A stretch of 33,631 nucleotides of DNA, from NCBI GenBank assembly GCA_022827275.1, contig JAJDTG010000018.1, forward strand, positions 1-33,631, given 5' to 3'. Shown here piece by piece: positions 14,138-21,207 of this stretch. The stretch comes from Candidatus Dadabacteria bacterium. GTDB lineage: Bacteria; Desulfobacterota_D; UBA1144; Nemesobacterales; Nemesobacteraceae. The translations under genes and the position numbers were made by a program. A model generated the notes under the pieces. The model was not told the origin of the DNA. It was given only the letters and a program-made list of their open reading frames with translations, and did not search any database. Position 1 is the first letter of the stretch; the number at the start of each line of letters is the position of its first letter.

Positions 14138-15892
14138 ATGCCTTTTAGAAAAGGCTTTTTCTTCGGCTTTGCCATACTGCTTCTCATGGGCATCTTGGCG
14201 GTTATGAGCTTTACCTCTTGTGGAGATTCCGGCAGCGGCGATTCCGGAGTCCCGGAGCTTGAAAAAGGAGTCTTCGCCCATGGAGTCGCAAGCGGCGACC
14301 CGCTTTCAGACAGAGTAATTCTTTGGACAAGAGTGAGTCTGCCTGAACCGCAGGAAACAGTTGAAGTCACGGTTGAAGTTGCCACGGATCGGGAATTTGC
14401 AAATCCTGTGATGCGAAGTCCTGTTACAAAAACTGCTACGGCTGAGCGGGATTACACTGTAAAAGTTGATTTTACTGGGCTTGAGGCTGGCACCGTTTAC
14501 TACTACAGGTTTCGCGCGGACGGTGTTGAATCTCCGACTGGACGCACCAAGACTCTTCCCGAAGGTGATGTAAGTTCCGTTAAGCTTGCCGTGTTTTCAT
14601 GTGCTAATTATGCTTCCGGCTACTTTAACGTCTACGGTCATGCCGCGAAACAAGATGATCTGGATGCCGTTTTGCATGTCGGGGACTATATCTACGAGTA
14701 TGACACTGAGGGGTTAAGCTTTGAGAATTCGGGAGATATTGTAAGGCATCTGCCGGAAGATAACGATAAAGAGGTAGTAACCCTTGATGATTACAGGGGA
14801 CGTTACGCTATTTACCGCTCAGATTCCCAGCTTCAGGCTGTTCACGCCGCGCACCCATTCATAGCGATATGGGACGATCATGAGGTCGCGAATAATTCCC
14901 ACAAAGAAGGTGCGTCTAATCACGATGCCGGGGAAGGCGATTTTGAAGCGCGGAAAATGGCCGCCTTGCAGGCTTATTATGAGTGGATGCCGATTCGTGA
15001 GAACACGCAAGAGCGCGAGGCTGCCTACCGCAGTTTTTCTTTCGGAAACCTTGTGGGTCTTTACATGCTTGAGACCCGTTTAGTCGGGAGAGATGAACAG
15101 CTTGATTATCGAGATTACAGAGATTCGAAGACAAAAATGATTGATATGCAGATGCAGCAGAAGCTTGAGACAGACCTGCAGTCGCAAACTCTTTTGGGCG
15201 AGGATCAACTTGATTGGCTGCTTGGAGAGCTTGGCGGTTCAACTGCCACATGGCAGGTGCTGGGGCAGCAGGTTCTTATGGGCAGAATGACCCTTCCGGC
15301 TGAGCTGCTGATCCATTTGGAAGATCCATCAATAGACCTTGCTTCTGATATTTCTCAATTGACCGCAATTAAGATGCAGATATTGAGCGGTGCTTCTGTG
15401 TCCCCAGAGGACCGGGCGCGTATTGAAAATGTACTGCCTTACAATCTTGACGCCTGGGATGGTTATCCCAGTGACCGCGAAGCGATATTCGACGTGATTC
15501 ACGAGACGGATAAGAACTTGGTGGTACTCTCAGGGGATACGCATAACGGATGGGCGAACAACCTTAAAGATGCAAATGGGAAACAGATAGGCGTTGAGTT
15601 CGCCGGACCTTCCGTAACGTCAGGCGGTATTGAAGATTTTCTGGGTCTGCCGGAACCACTTGCAGCGTCTTTTTCAGATGCTGTGGAGTTCCTGGTAGAT
15701 GATCTCGTTTATTCAAACGCAAATGATCGGGGTTACCTGATTGTAGGCTTCACTCCACAAGGGGCTCGTTCTGAATGGATATACGTTGATACGGTCAATG
15801 AACTCGATTTCGATGAAAAGGGTTCCGCGTCTAAGGTTTTTAAAGTGCTTCCCGGTAAGGGAAATCGCAAGCTTGTTCCTGTTGATAATTAG
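14138..15892 (+). CDS. phoD: PhoD-like alkaline phosphatase, copy 2, probable lipoprotein
   Basis: This is a paralogue of the preceding gene, aligning along nearly its whole length: [60 protein letters not shown] and VLSGDTHNGW are all present. Its leader differs. MPFRKGFFFGFAILLLMG...SFTSC, with C28 after a hydrophobic run and a Gly/Ser-rich spacer behind it, looks like a lipoprotein signal, though FTSC is not a perfect lipobox. The ATG at 14138 is preferred because GAGGGGG stands eight bases ahead; the frame is open 12 codons more. TATAAT at 14096-14101 may be its own -10, with no convincing -35. The two copies may act at different places in the envelope. Confidence 0.9.
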   Translation: MPFRKGFFFGFAILLLMGILAVMSFTSCGDSGSGDSGVPELEKGVFAHGVASGDPLSDRVILWTRVSLPEPQETVEVTVEVATDREFANPVMRSPVTKTATAERDYTVKVDFTGLEAGTVYYYRFRADGVESPTGRTKTLPEGDVSSVKLAVFSCANYASGYFNVYGHAAKQDDLDAVLHVGDYIYEYDTEGLSFENSGDIVRHLPEDNDKEVVTLDDYRGRYAIYRSDSQLQAVHAAHPFIAIWDDHEVANNSHKEGASNHDAGEGDFEARKMAALQAYYEWMPIRENTQEREAAYRSFSFGNLVGLYMLETRLVGRDEQLDYRDYRDSKTKMIDMQMQQKLETDLQSQTLLGEDQLDWLLGELGGSTATWQVLGQQVLMGRMTLPAELLIHLEDPSIDLASDISQLTAIKMQILSGASVSPEDRARIENVLPYNLDAWDGYPSDREAIFDVIHETDKNLVVLSGDTHNGWANNLKDANGKQIGVEFAGPSVTSGGIEDFLGLPEPLAASFSDAVEFLVDDLVYSNANDRGYLIVGFTPQGARSEWIYVDTVNELDFDEKGSASKVFKVLPGKGNRKLVPVDN

Positions 15893-16109
15893 GCTTGAGG
15901 CTGGATTTGATACTACAGTCGGCAAAGAAGCTTGACTTGAGACTTGAATCCGATTCTGTAATGGGAATCACTAATATTTTCGACAATTGAGCTACCCTCT
16001 CTGGTTTTTGTTTCAGGGGAAGATTAACTTACCTGAAGGGTTTCGGTTTTACAGGAGTGTGGAGAATTCCTGTGACGCGAAAAGCATCCGCACTCAGACG
16101 GTTTGCCTT

Positions 16110-17855
16110 TTATTGGGCAGGGCAGAAAAACCCGTCTTCTTCCACAAACCTTTTTATAATTTCAGCGCGAGGCCCTTCGGAGAAATCCTGTTTTGAATAA
16201 ACAGGAATGCGGGTGCGGATTAAAAGCGGCCCCGGTTTGACTGCTTCCCCCTCTTCCGGCGCTCTTCCAAGACTTATTGAAGACAGAGAAACTACTTCGC
16301 CGTTTTTATCTATAATGGGCCCGCCGCTCATGCCGCCTTCAGCGAAGTGCGAGATGAATTCTGATACATATTCTGTTGACCGCGTGTAAACAGCGCCGAC
16401 TCCCTGCGGGTAGCCTACGCTGTTGTATACATCTGCGGAACCTATAGCGACAAGAGGGTCTCCGCACTTAAGAGAAGAAGAGTCTTCCACTATTCTAAGC
16501 TTTTTATATCCTTTCAATGAGCCTAGTTCATTCATCTTTATAACCGCAATGTCGCATCCTTGATAGCTAAAATCCTGAAGCTGGGTTTTTTTAACGGTTC
16601 CAGAGAATCTCTTTCCGTCTTCTGTCTCTATTGTTGCGCTATAGCCTTGATTGGGAACCACATGCCCTACGGTGACGACTGTATCCTCGTCGTATATGAA
16701 TCCGGAACCGTGATTTGCTCCAGAGGAGACTACCACGGTGGCTTGGCGTGCCTCTTTGTATACGGTCTGCATATGATCGAACTGATCAAGTGGGAACGGG
16801 CTGTATTCGTTGCCGAACTCATGTGAGGTTCTTTGCCACTCGTTGTTCCTGTACGCGCGATTTTCGTCCGGTTTTTCATCAGGAGGAATCATTTCAAAAA
16901 CTTCCCTGATTTCCATCGGATTCGGTCCGTATGGAAGGCAATAAGGGTACGGTTGAACGAAAGCGTAGACCCAGAGATTTTCCGGAGACTTCCTGCGAAC
17001 CTCAAGAGGCATGACGCCAAATGCTTCCGTGAGTATGCTTCTATAAGGTGGTCCACACTGAGCCGCGGATACAAGAGAAACCACTTCTCCGTCGCGATTA
17101 AATATGGGTCCTCCGCTCATCCCTCCGGAAAACGGCACCGCGTGATGAATCCTTTCGCCACCCCTGTATCCCCTTTCTGGCTCAAGGGCCGGCCCCGCGG
17201 AAACCGTCCATCCGCCAAGGCCTCTCAGTATGACAGGTGTTCCCATCCCCATCAGAAATTCGTTTCTTTCGGGGGTTTTTTCCGCTATCTTCAGGGGAAC
17301 GGCGTCAATTTCCCGTTCAAGTTTGAGCAATGCCAGATCAGTTCCCGCTATCTCCTTATTGTCGCGATAGACGACTTCTACCGCCTCTATAATCTCACCT
17401 TCAAAAGTACGAATAAGTATCCTTTCTCCCGGGGTGCCGTCTACAACATGTGCGGCCGTAATGACATATTTCGGAGCTGCAAGCCACCCAGAGCCCACTG
17501 ACCCGGTCAGGCTATCGCCTTTTCTGGTTTCTATTTCGAATACGGAGCGGCTTATCTTTCTTGCGGTATCGTAATCTTCTTCCGTGGGAGATATGTCGAC
17601 TCCGTATTCACGCGAGAAATCACGGCTGAACACCTTGGGATAATAATTCTCTCTTTTTTTGCCGGAACGTCTCTGTTCGTTTCTCTGGGAAGTAAGGTCG
17701 CATTCCAGTTTGCGGACAGTTATGGAGTAATTGTCTCCGCCGCCGCATGACCCTGATACAAAAGCACCAAGCATAAGCAGGGCAGGGAGAAAGATTCCAA
17801 GCAGTCTGTGTTTTGGCTTTCGCACTCGTTGTTTGCCTGATAAGCCTCTCGGCAT
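16110..17855 (-). CDS. Envelope lipoprotein with two trypsin-like serine protease domains
   Basis: This 581-residue protein has a basic, hydrophobic leader ending GAFVSGSC (C37), then GGGD, a probable lipoprotein signal. Domain 1 (about 100-290) shows a complete chymotrypsin-type triad: H136 in VITAAHVVDG, D173 in GTDLALLKLE and S247 in FSGGMSGGPIF. Domain 2 (about 368-570) repeats it: H398 in VVTVGHVVPNQ, D435 in CDIAVIKMN and S510 in AEGGMSGGPII. Both belong to the trypsin-like/V8-like group with the GGMSGGP active-site loop. No PDZ domain is seen, so it is not DegP-like. The linker (about 290-365) is Pro- and acid-rich. The gene faces away from the phoD pair and follows the fumarylacetoacetate-hydrolase stump. 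Its substrate is unknown. Confidence 0.85.
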   Translation of the reverse strand: MPRGLSGKQRVRKPKHRLLGIFLPALLMLGAFVSGSCGGGDNYSITVRKLECDLTSQRNEQRRSGKKRENYYPKVFSRDFSREYGVDISPTEEDYDTARKISRSVFEIETRKGDSLTGSVGSGWLAAPKYVITAAHVVDGTPGERILIRTFEGEIIEAVEVVYRDNKEIAGTDLALLKLEREIDAVPLKIAEKTPERNEFLMGMGTPVILRGLGGWTVSAGPALEPERGYRGGERIHHAVPFSGGMSGGPIFNRDGEVVSLVSAAQCGPPYRSILTEAFGVMPLEVRRKSPENLWVYAFVQPYPYCLPYGPNPMEIREVFEMIPPDEKPDENRAYRNNEWQRTSHEFGNEYSPFPLDQFDHMQTVYKEARQATVVVSSGANHGSGFIYDEDTVVTVGHVVPNQGYSATIETEDGKRFSGTVKKTQLQDFSYQGCDIAVIKMNELGSLKGYKKLRIVEDSSSLKCGDPLVAIGSADVYNSVGYPQGVGAVYTRSTEYVSEFISHFAEGGMSGGPIIDKNGEVVSLSSISLGRAPEEGEAVKPGPLLIRTRIPVYSKQDFSEGPRAEIIKRFVEEDGFFCPAQ

Positions 17856-17927
17856 CGTTTCCGTATTCAGGTCAGGTATATATTCTCCTGAAAAGTAACC
17901 TTGTCGGGACCTGCTTGCTGGGTCTTG

Positions 17928-18063
17928 CTACAGGCCGACGCGATTTTCAAGTTTTCCGATCCTCTCGATTTCAACTTCCACTGCGTCTCCCGGCTTCATG
18001 GGACTTACCCCTGAGGGAGTTCCAGTTGCTATTATGTCTCCGGGAAGAAGGGTCATCACTTTT
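17928..18063 (-). pseudogene. 3' stump of a fumarylacetoacetate hydrolase (FAH) family gene
   Basis: Minus-strand translation just before the IS5-family element gives [20 protein letters not shown] then [20 protein letters not shown], ending VGL and stop at 17930-17928. This is the unmistakable C-terminal block of FAH/2-hydroxyhepta-2,4-diene-1,7-dioate isomerase proteins. The first 80% or more of the gene is absent: the element's left end abuts it, and the DNA on the element's far side does not continue it. The stump lies 72 bp upstream of the serine protease gene in the same direction, so the two may once have been co-transcribed. Confidence 0.85.
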
Positions 18064-19357
18064 GGGCATCTCTAAAAATATCCCTGTATATTCAGTTAAA
18101 CTTTAAACAGTAAAAAAGTATATCTACATGCCCCCCCCGTCAAATTGCAGGGCGGAAGGCGTAGATAGAGTAAAGCCGGAGGCAGGAAAGTGGAACAACT
18201 GGATTTCGGAGAAGAGGGCAGGTACGTGAAGCTGGATCACAAGAAAGACCCTTTGGTCAAACTCAACGCGATTATCCCGTGGGAACTGTTCCGTCCCCGC
18301 CTCAGGCAGGTGTGGCGGGAGCCCGAGAGGAAACGCAAGTCTCCCGCGGGACGCAAACCCTGGGACGAGATAGTGATGTTCAAGACGATAATTCTGTGCG
18401 CTCTTTATAATCTGTCGGACGATCAGGTTGAATACCAGATATTGGATCGTTTGTTGTTCACAAGGTTCCTGGGGCTTGAGCTTAAAGACAATGTTCCCGA
18501 CGCCAGAACGGTATGGTTCTACAGGGATAAGCTTGCCCAGGCGGGGGTTATGGAGGAGTTGTTTGCGGACTTTGACGGTTATCTTGGCCGTAAGGGACTC
18601 AAGGCCATGGGAGGCCAGATAATACACGCTTCCATAGTTTCTGTGCCGAAGCAGAGGAACACAAGGGATGAGAATGAGAGTATCAAGAAGGGGGAAGCGC
18701 CTGAGCAGCAGGGAGAGAACCCTTCCAGGGGGTCTCAGAAGGATACCGACGCGAGATGGACAAAGAAGCGAGGAGTGAGTTATTACGGTTACAAAAACCA
18801 TGTGAATGTGGACGCGAAGAACAAGTTCATAAGAGGGTACAAGGTAACCGACGCGTCTGTGCATGACAGCAGGGTGTTTGAAGAGATGCTGGATGAAGGA
18901 AACGGGGGCAATGGAGTATGGGCTGACAGCGCATACAGGTCAAAGGAGACCGAAGAGATTCTTGAGGAGCGAGGTTACAGAAGCTATGTGAACCGCAAGG
19001 GTTCTCGGAACAGGCCGCTTGGGAAGTGGGCAAAGCGTGCGAACAGGATTTATTCCGTGGTGAGGGTGAGGGTTGAGCATGTGTTCGGGGCTCAGAGCAA
19101 CGATATGGGAGGGAGACTTTTGCGTAGCATAGGGATTGTGAGGGCCAAGGCGAATATAGGGCTTAAGAATCTTGCTTACAACATGAGGAGGCTGGCTTAT
19201 CTTGAAGGGGCGGGGTGACAGAAGGGGCAAAGAGAGTAAGACAGCATGAGAAAATGGACTGAAAACCTTCTGTAAGGGAAAAGTAATTCAGACTGAGGAT
19301 GCGAGTAAGGCCTTCAGTTCGTAATCTTGAGTTGAAAACCTATTTTTAGAGATGCCC
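18064..19357. mobile_element. IS5-family insertion sequence (1,294 bp), probably inactive
   Basis: Perfect 17-bp terminal inverted repeats, GGGCATCTCTAAAAATA at 18064-18080 and its complement at 19341-19357, bound a single transposase gene. No direct repeat of the target can be seen: the left flank reads ACTTTT and the right flank TAATAA. Together with the truncated FAH gene on one side only, this points to a deletion or rearrangement at one end after insertion. The transposase lacks a catalytic residue, so this copy is unlikely to move itself but could be mobilised by a related enzyme. Confidence 0.88.
18190..19218 (+). CDS. IS5-family transposase with a substituted catalytic Asp
   Basis: The 342-residue protein has the full length and blocks of the IS5 group: SPAGRKPWDEIVMFKTIILC (about 51-70), LDRLLFTRFLGLEL, DTDARWTKKRGVSYYGYKNH (about 185-204), TDASVHDS, VWADSAYRS (second Asp, D246) and RVRVEHVFG (Glu, E296). 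The first catalytic position, normally in a VDAS/IVDA-type motif, reads QIIHASIVSVPKQRN, so H146 (codon CAC at 18625-18627) stands where Asp is expected. GAC to CAC is one base change. The rest is undamaged, so the loss looks recent. The start is GTG at 18190, with GGAGG upstream. Confidence 0.9.
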   Translation: MEQLDFGEEGRYVKLDHKKDPLVKLNAIIPWELFRPRLRQVWREPERKRKSPAGRKPWDEIVMFKTIILCALYNLSDDQVEYQILDRLLFTRFLGLELKDNVPDARTVWFYRDKLAQAGVMEELFADFDGYLGRKGLKAMGGQIIHASIVSVPKQRNTRDENESIKKGEAPEQQGENPSRGSQKDTDARWTKKRGVSYYGYKNHVNVDAKNKFIRGYKVTDASVHDSRVFEEMLDEGNGGNGVWADSAYRSKETEEILEERGYRSYVNRKGSRNRPLGKWAKRANRIYSVVRVRVEHVFGAQSNDMGGRLLRSIGIVRAKANIGLKNLAYNMRRLAYLEGAG

Positions 19358-19448
19358 TAATAATTATGTAACTTGGAACCCAGTAGTTTCCAAAACTGCT
19401 CTTATAAATGTACAATTTACTTTAGAGTTGTAGTTAAGGAGAAATGTT

Positions 19449-20717
19449 ATGAAAAGTTTTCGAGGTTTTATGCTCACCTTGAGCATGGTGCTGGCTGTAA
19501 TGGTCTTTCTCTCCGGCGTTCCCGCTTTTGCGGATGCCGACGGGTCTCACAATGATCCTCAAACAACGGCCCAGCAGGCGGCTTCTGCTAATGATGAAGC
19601 TACAATGAAGGATTTCGTTCTGCACGCGAAACGGCACCTGGATGCAGCTGTTTCAGACGGGGGGGGGGAGCTTTCGGCATTCTTCAGAGAAATGAGGCAA
19701 AGAGAAGAATGGAATGATAAAGAGGGCTCGGTATACTTGATCACACTGAACCGTCAGGGCAGCGTGACAAATCACGGGCTTTATACCAGTTCCTTGTTTA
19801 ATGATTCCTTGCTCAAGCTTCCAACTGTAGACAAGCTTTTTTCCATGCTTGGGACTGCTCAGGGTGACCCGGTCTGTTTTGAGTATGAGCATTATAAGGA
19901 TAGATCTTCAAGGTGGACCTGTGCCGTTGAATATGACACTGTTCTTCAAGGGGCAGGGAAAAGTATCTTGATTGCTGGTTTTGATCACGATAAAAACGAT
20001 CAGAACATAGTTCGCCTTGAATGTGGCGATTATACTCCCGCCGTAACGGCAAAAGACGTAACCGCGAGCCAATTCATAAGTGAAAGCCAAAGCCAAGAAA
20101 CCCTAAGGGCCTTTGTAAAGGAGGCAATTAAGAGGATAGCTGACTTGGCTGGGGAATCTTCCGGAGGGGACTTGAGAAGTGCTCTTGCAAAAATGGGATG
20201 TCTCGGAAAAGAGGGGGTTTGGAAATCTGGTTCCGTATACCTGTTTGTTATGAGAGACAGAGCCACTGGGGCTCCTACGGTGATTATTAACGGAAACAAT
20301 CCGGAGCTTACCGGCAATGATTTTGTAGATATTCTCGATGAGGATGGAATTGATGTTGGAGCTGCGATACTTGAGATTGCGGGAGAAACCGGAGCAGGAG
20401 GCTTCGTTGAGTACAAATGGGACAACCCACTCATAGAAGAGGATGATCTGACTATACCTGGGATGTCCCCTGGAACATCACCCAAGATCAGTTATGTCGA
20501 AGGAGTTTCATTCCCCGTGAGGCCGGATACAGTTTTCATCTTCGGTTCCGGTATTTATAAGCCGCTTGAAGCGACGGACAGTGGAACCAGTGATAACGAT
20601 GACGGATGTGCAATTGCGGGGACGAGTGGTAACCTTGCTGGTACCGTTTTCAACCTGTTTTTGATAGTATTTTCCTTCTGCATTGCCTTTTGGTGGAATG
20701 GCCAGTCAAGAAAGTAA
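19449..20717 (+). CDS. Exported protein with two Cache-like domains and a C-terminal anchoring tail
   Basis: The 422-residue protein has a clear signal peptide (about 1-28, ending PAFA). Two related segments follow. The first (about 50-200) has GSVYLITLNRQGSV and VCFEYEHY. The second (about 215-370) has GSVYLFVMRDRATGAPTVII, NPELTGNDFVDILDEDG, GGFVEYKW and PKISYVEGV...FGSGIY, which are the hallmarks of small-molecule-sensing Cache domains. No histidine kinase, cyclase or methyl-accepting domain follows. Instead it ends with an acidic linker, Cys387 (DGCAIAG), a hydrophobic helix (about 399-416) and NGQSRK, resembling short C-terminal sorting tails with a conserved Cys. The ATG has AAGGAG seven bases upstream. 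A run of ten G lies within codons 71-74. It may be a solute-binding or sensing surface protein; the partner is unknown. Confidence 0.72.
   Translation: MKSFRGFMLTLSMVLAVMVFLSGVPAFADADGSHNDPQTTAQQAASANDEATMKDFVLHAKRHLDAAVSDGGGELSAFFREMRQREEWNDKEGSVYLITLNRQGSVTNHGLYTSSLFNDSLLKLPTVDKLFSMLGTAQGDPVCFEYEHYKDRSSRWTCAVEYDTVLQGAGKSILIAGFDHDKNDQNIVRLECGDYTPAVTAKDVTASQFISESQSQETLRAFVKEAIKRIADLAGESSGGDLRSALAKMGCLGKEGVWKSGSVYLFVMRDRATGAPTVIINGNNPELTGNDFVDILDEDGIDVGAAILEIAGETGAGGFVEYKWDNPLIEEDDLTIPGMSPGTSPKISYVEGVSFPVRPDTVFIFGSGIYKPLEATDSGTSDNDDGCAIAGTSGNLAGTVFNLFLIVFSFCIAFWWNGQSRK
19659..19668 (+). repeat. 10-G homopolymer inside a reading frame
   Basis: Codons Gly71-Gly72-Gly73 plus the first base of Glu74 form an uninterrupted run of ten G in the exported Cache-like gene. 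Adding or losing one G would shift the frame and stop synthesis shortly after the signal peptide. Such tracts are typical contingency loci. Confidence 0.85.
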
Positions 20718-20832
20718 ACCGAATCTTCACAAGATGCTTTCTTATGTGTGGAGATCGTTTTTAGATCGTTATGCGAGTCTGTGTTGAATTCAGCCGGAAC
20801 ATTTTGAAGTGCAGTGGCAGAGTCGGATTTCA

Positions 20833-20863
20833 TTGACAGACTTGCAGAAAGCGGGATGATACT
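20833..20863 (+). promoter_or_regulatory. Possible promoter for rpoZ
   Basis: TTGACA at 20833-20838 and GATACT at 20858-20863 are 19 bp apart, slightly long. It is the only good -35 in the 220-bp gap before rpoZ. Confidence 0.35.
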
Positions 20864-20937
20864 GGATGGTTTGTTTCTAAACCGTTTTTAGTGGACTCGG
20901 AGTTTGAGTTTGCTGTTAAAGAGGAAGGTAAAAACCT

Positions 20938-21150
20938 ATGGCCAGAATTACAATTGAAGACTGCTTAGAGAAAGTTGAGAACAGGTTCGCTCTTTCCATC
21001 GCGGCGATGAAAAGAGCAAGCCAGATATCCAAGGGAGCTACAATAGTGGCGTCTGAGAACGATGACAACAAGCATGTTGTTTCGGCATTAAGAGAGATAG
21101 CCGAAGGAAAGGTAAACGTCATATATCCCAAGGATAGAGATAATTACTGA
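20938..21150 (+). CDS. rpoZ: DNA-directed RNA polymerase omega subunit
   Basis: Omega chaperones the beta-prime subunit into RNA polymerase. This 70-residue protein matches the family from end to end: [20 protein letters not shown], then [12 protein letters not shown] (the conserved RA-x-Q region), then [16 protein letters not shown]. The ATG at 20938 follows AAGAGGAAGG. The usual neighbour gmk is not present. The gene is closely followed by a stem-loop and then by hyuA. Confidence 0.95.
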   Translation: MARITIEDCLEKVENRFALSIAAMKRASQISKGATIVASENDDNKHVVSALREIAEGKVNVIYPKDRDNY

Positions 21151-21153
21151 TTG

Positions 21154-21176
21154 CGCACGTAGTTCCGTGCGGTTTT
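21154..21176 (+). terminator. Short stem-loop after rpoZ, possible weak terminator
   Basis: CGCACG (21154-21159) and CGTGCG (21166-21171) form a perfect 6-bp stem with a 6-nt loop, followed by GTTTT. The stem is short and the T run has only four bases, so read-through into hyuA is likely. Confidence 0.45.
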
Positions 21177-21207
21177 AACCCGCGCGTAGCGAGGTAAAGA
21201 TCTTTTT

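Noticed and set aside
16833-17501. 222-codon plus-strand open frame
   Set aside because: It is a shadow of the serine protease gene on the other strand.
18131-18138. Run of eight C in the IS5-family element
   Set aside because: It is non-coding, lies before the transposase start, and has no evident role in frame switching.
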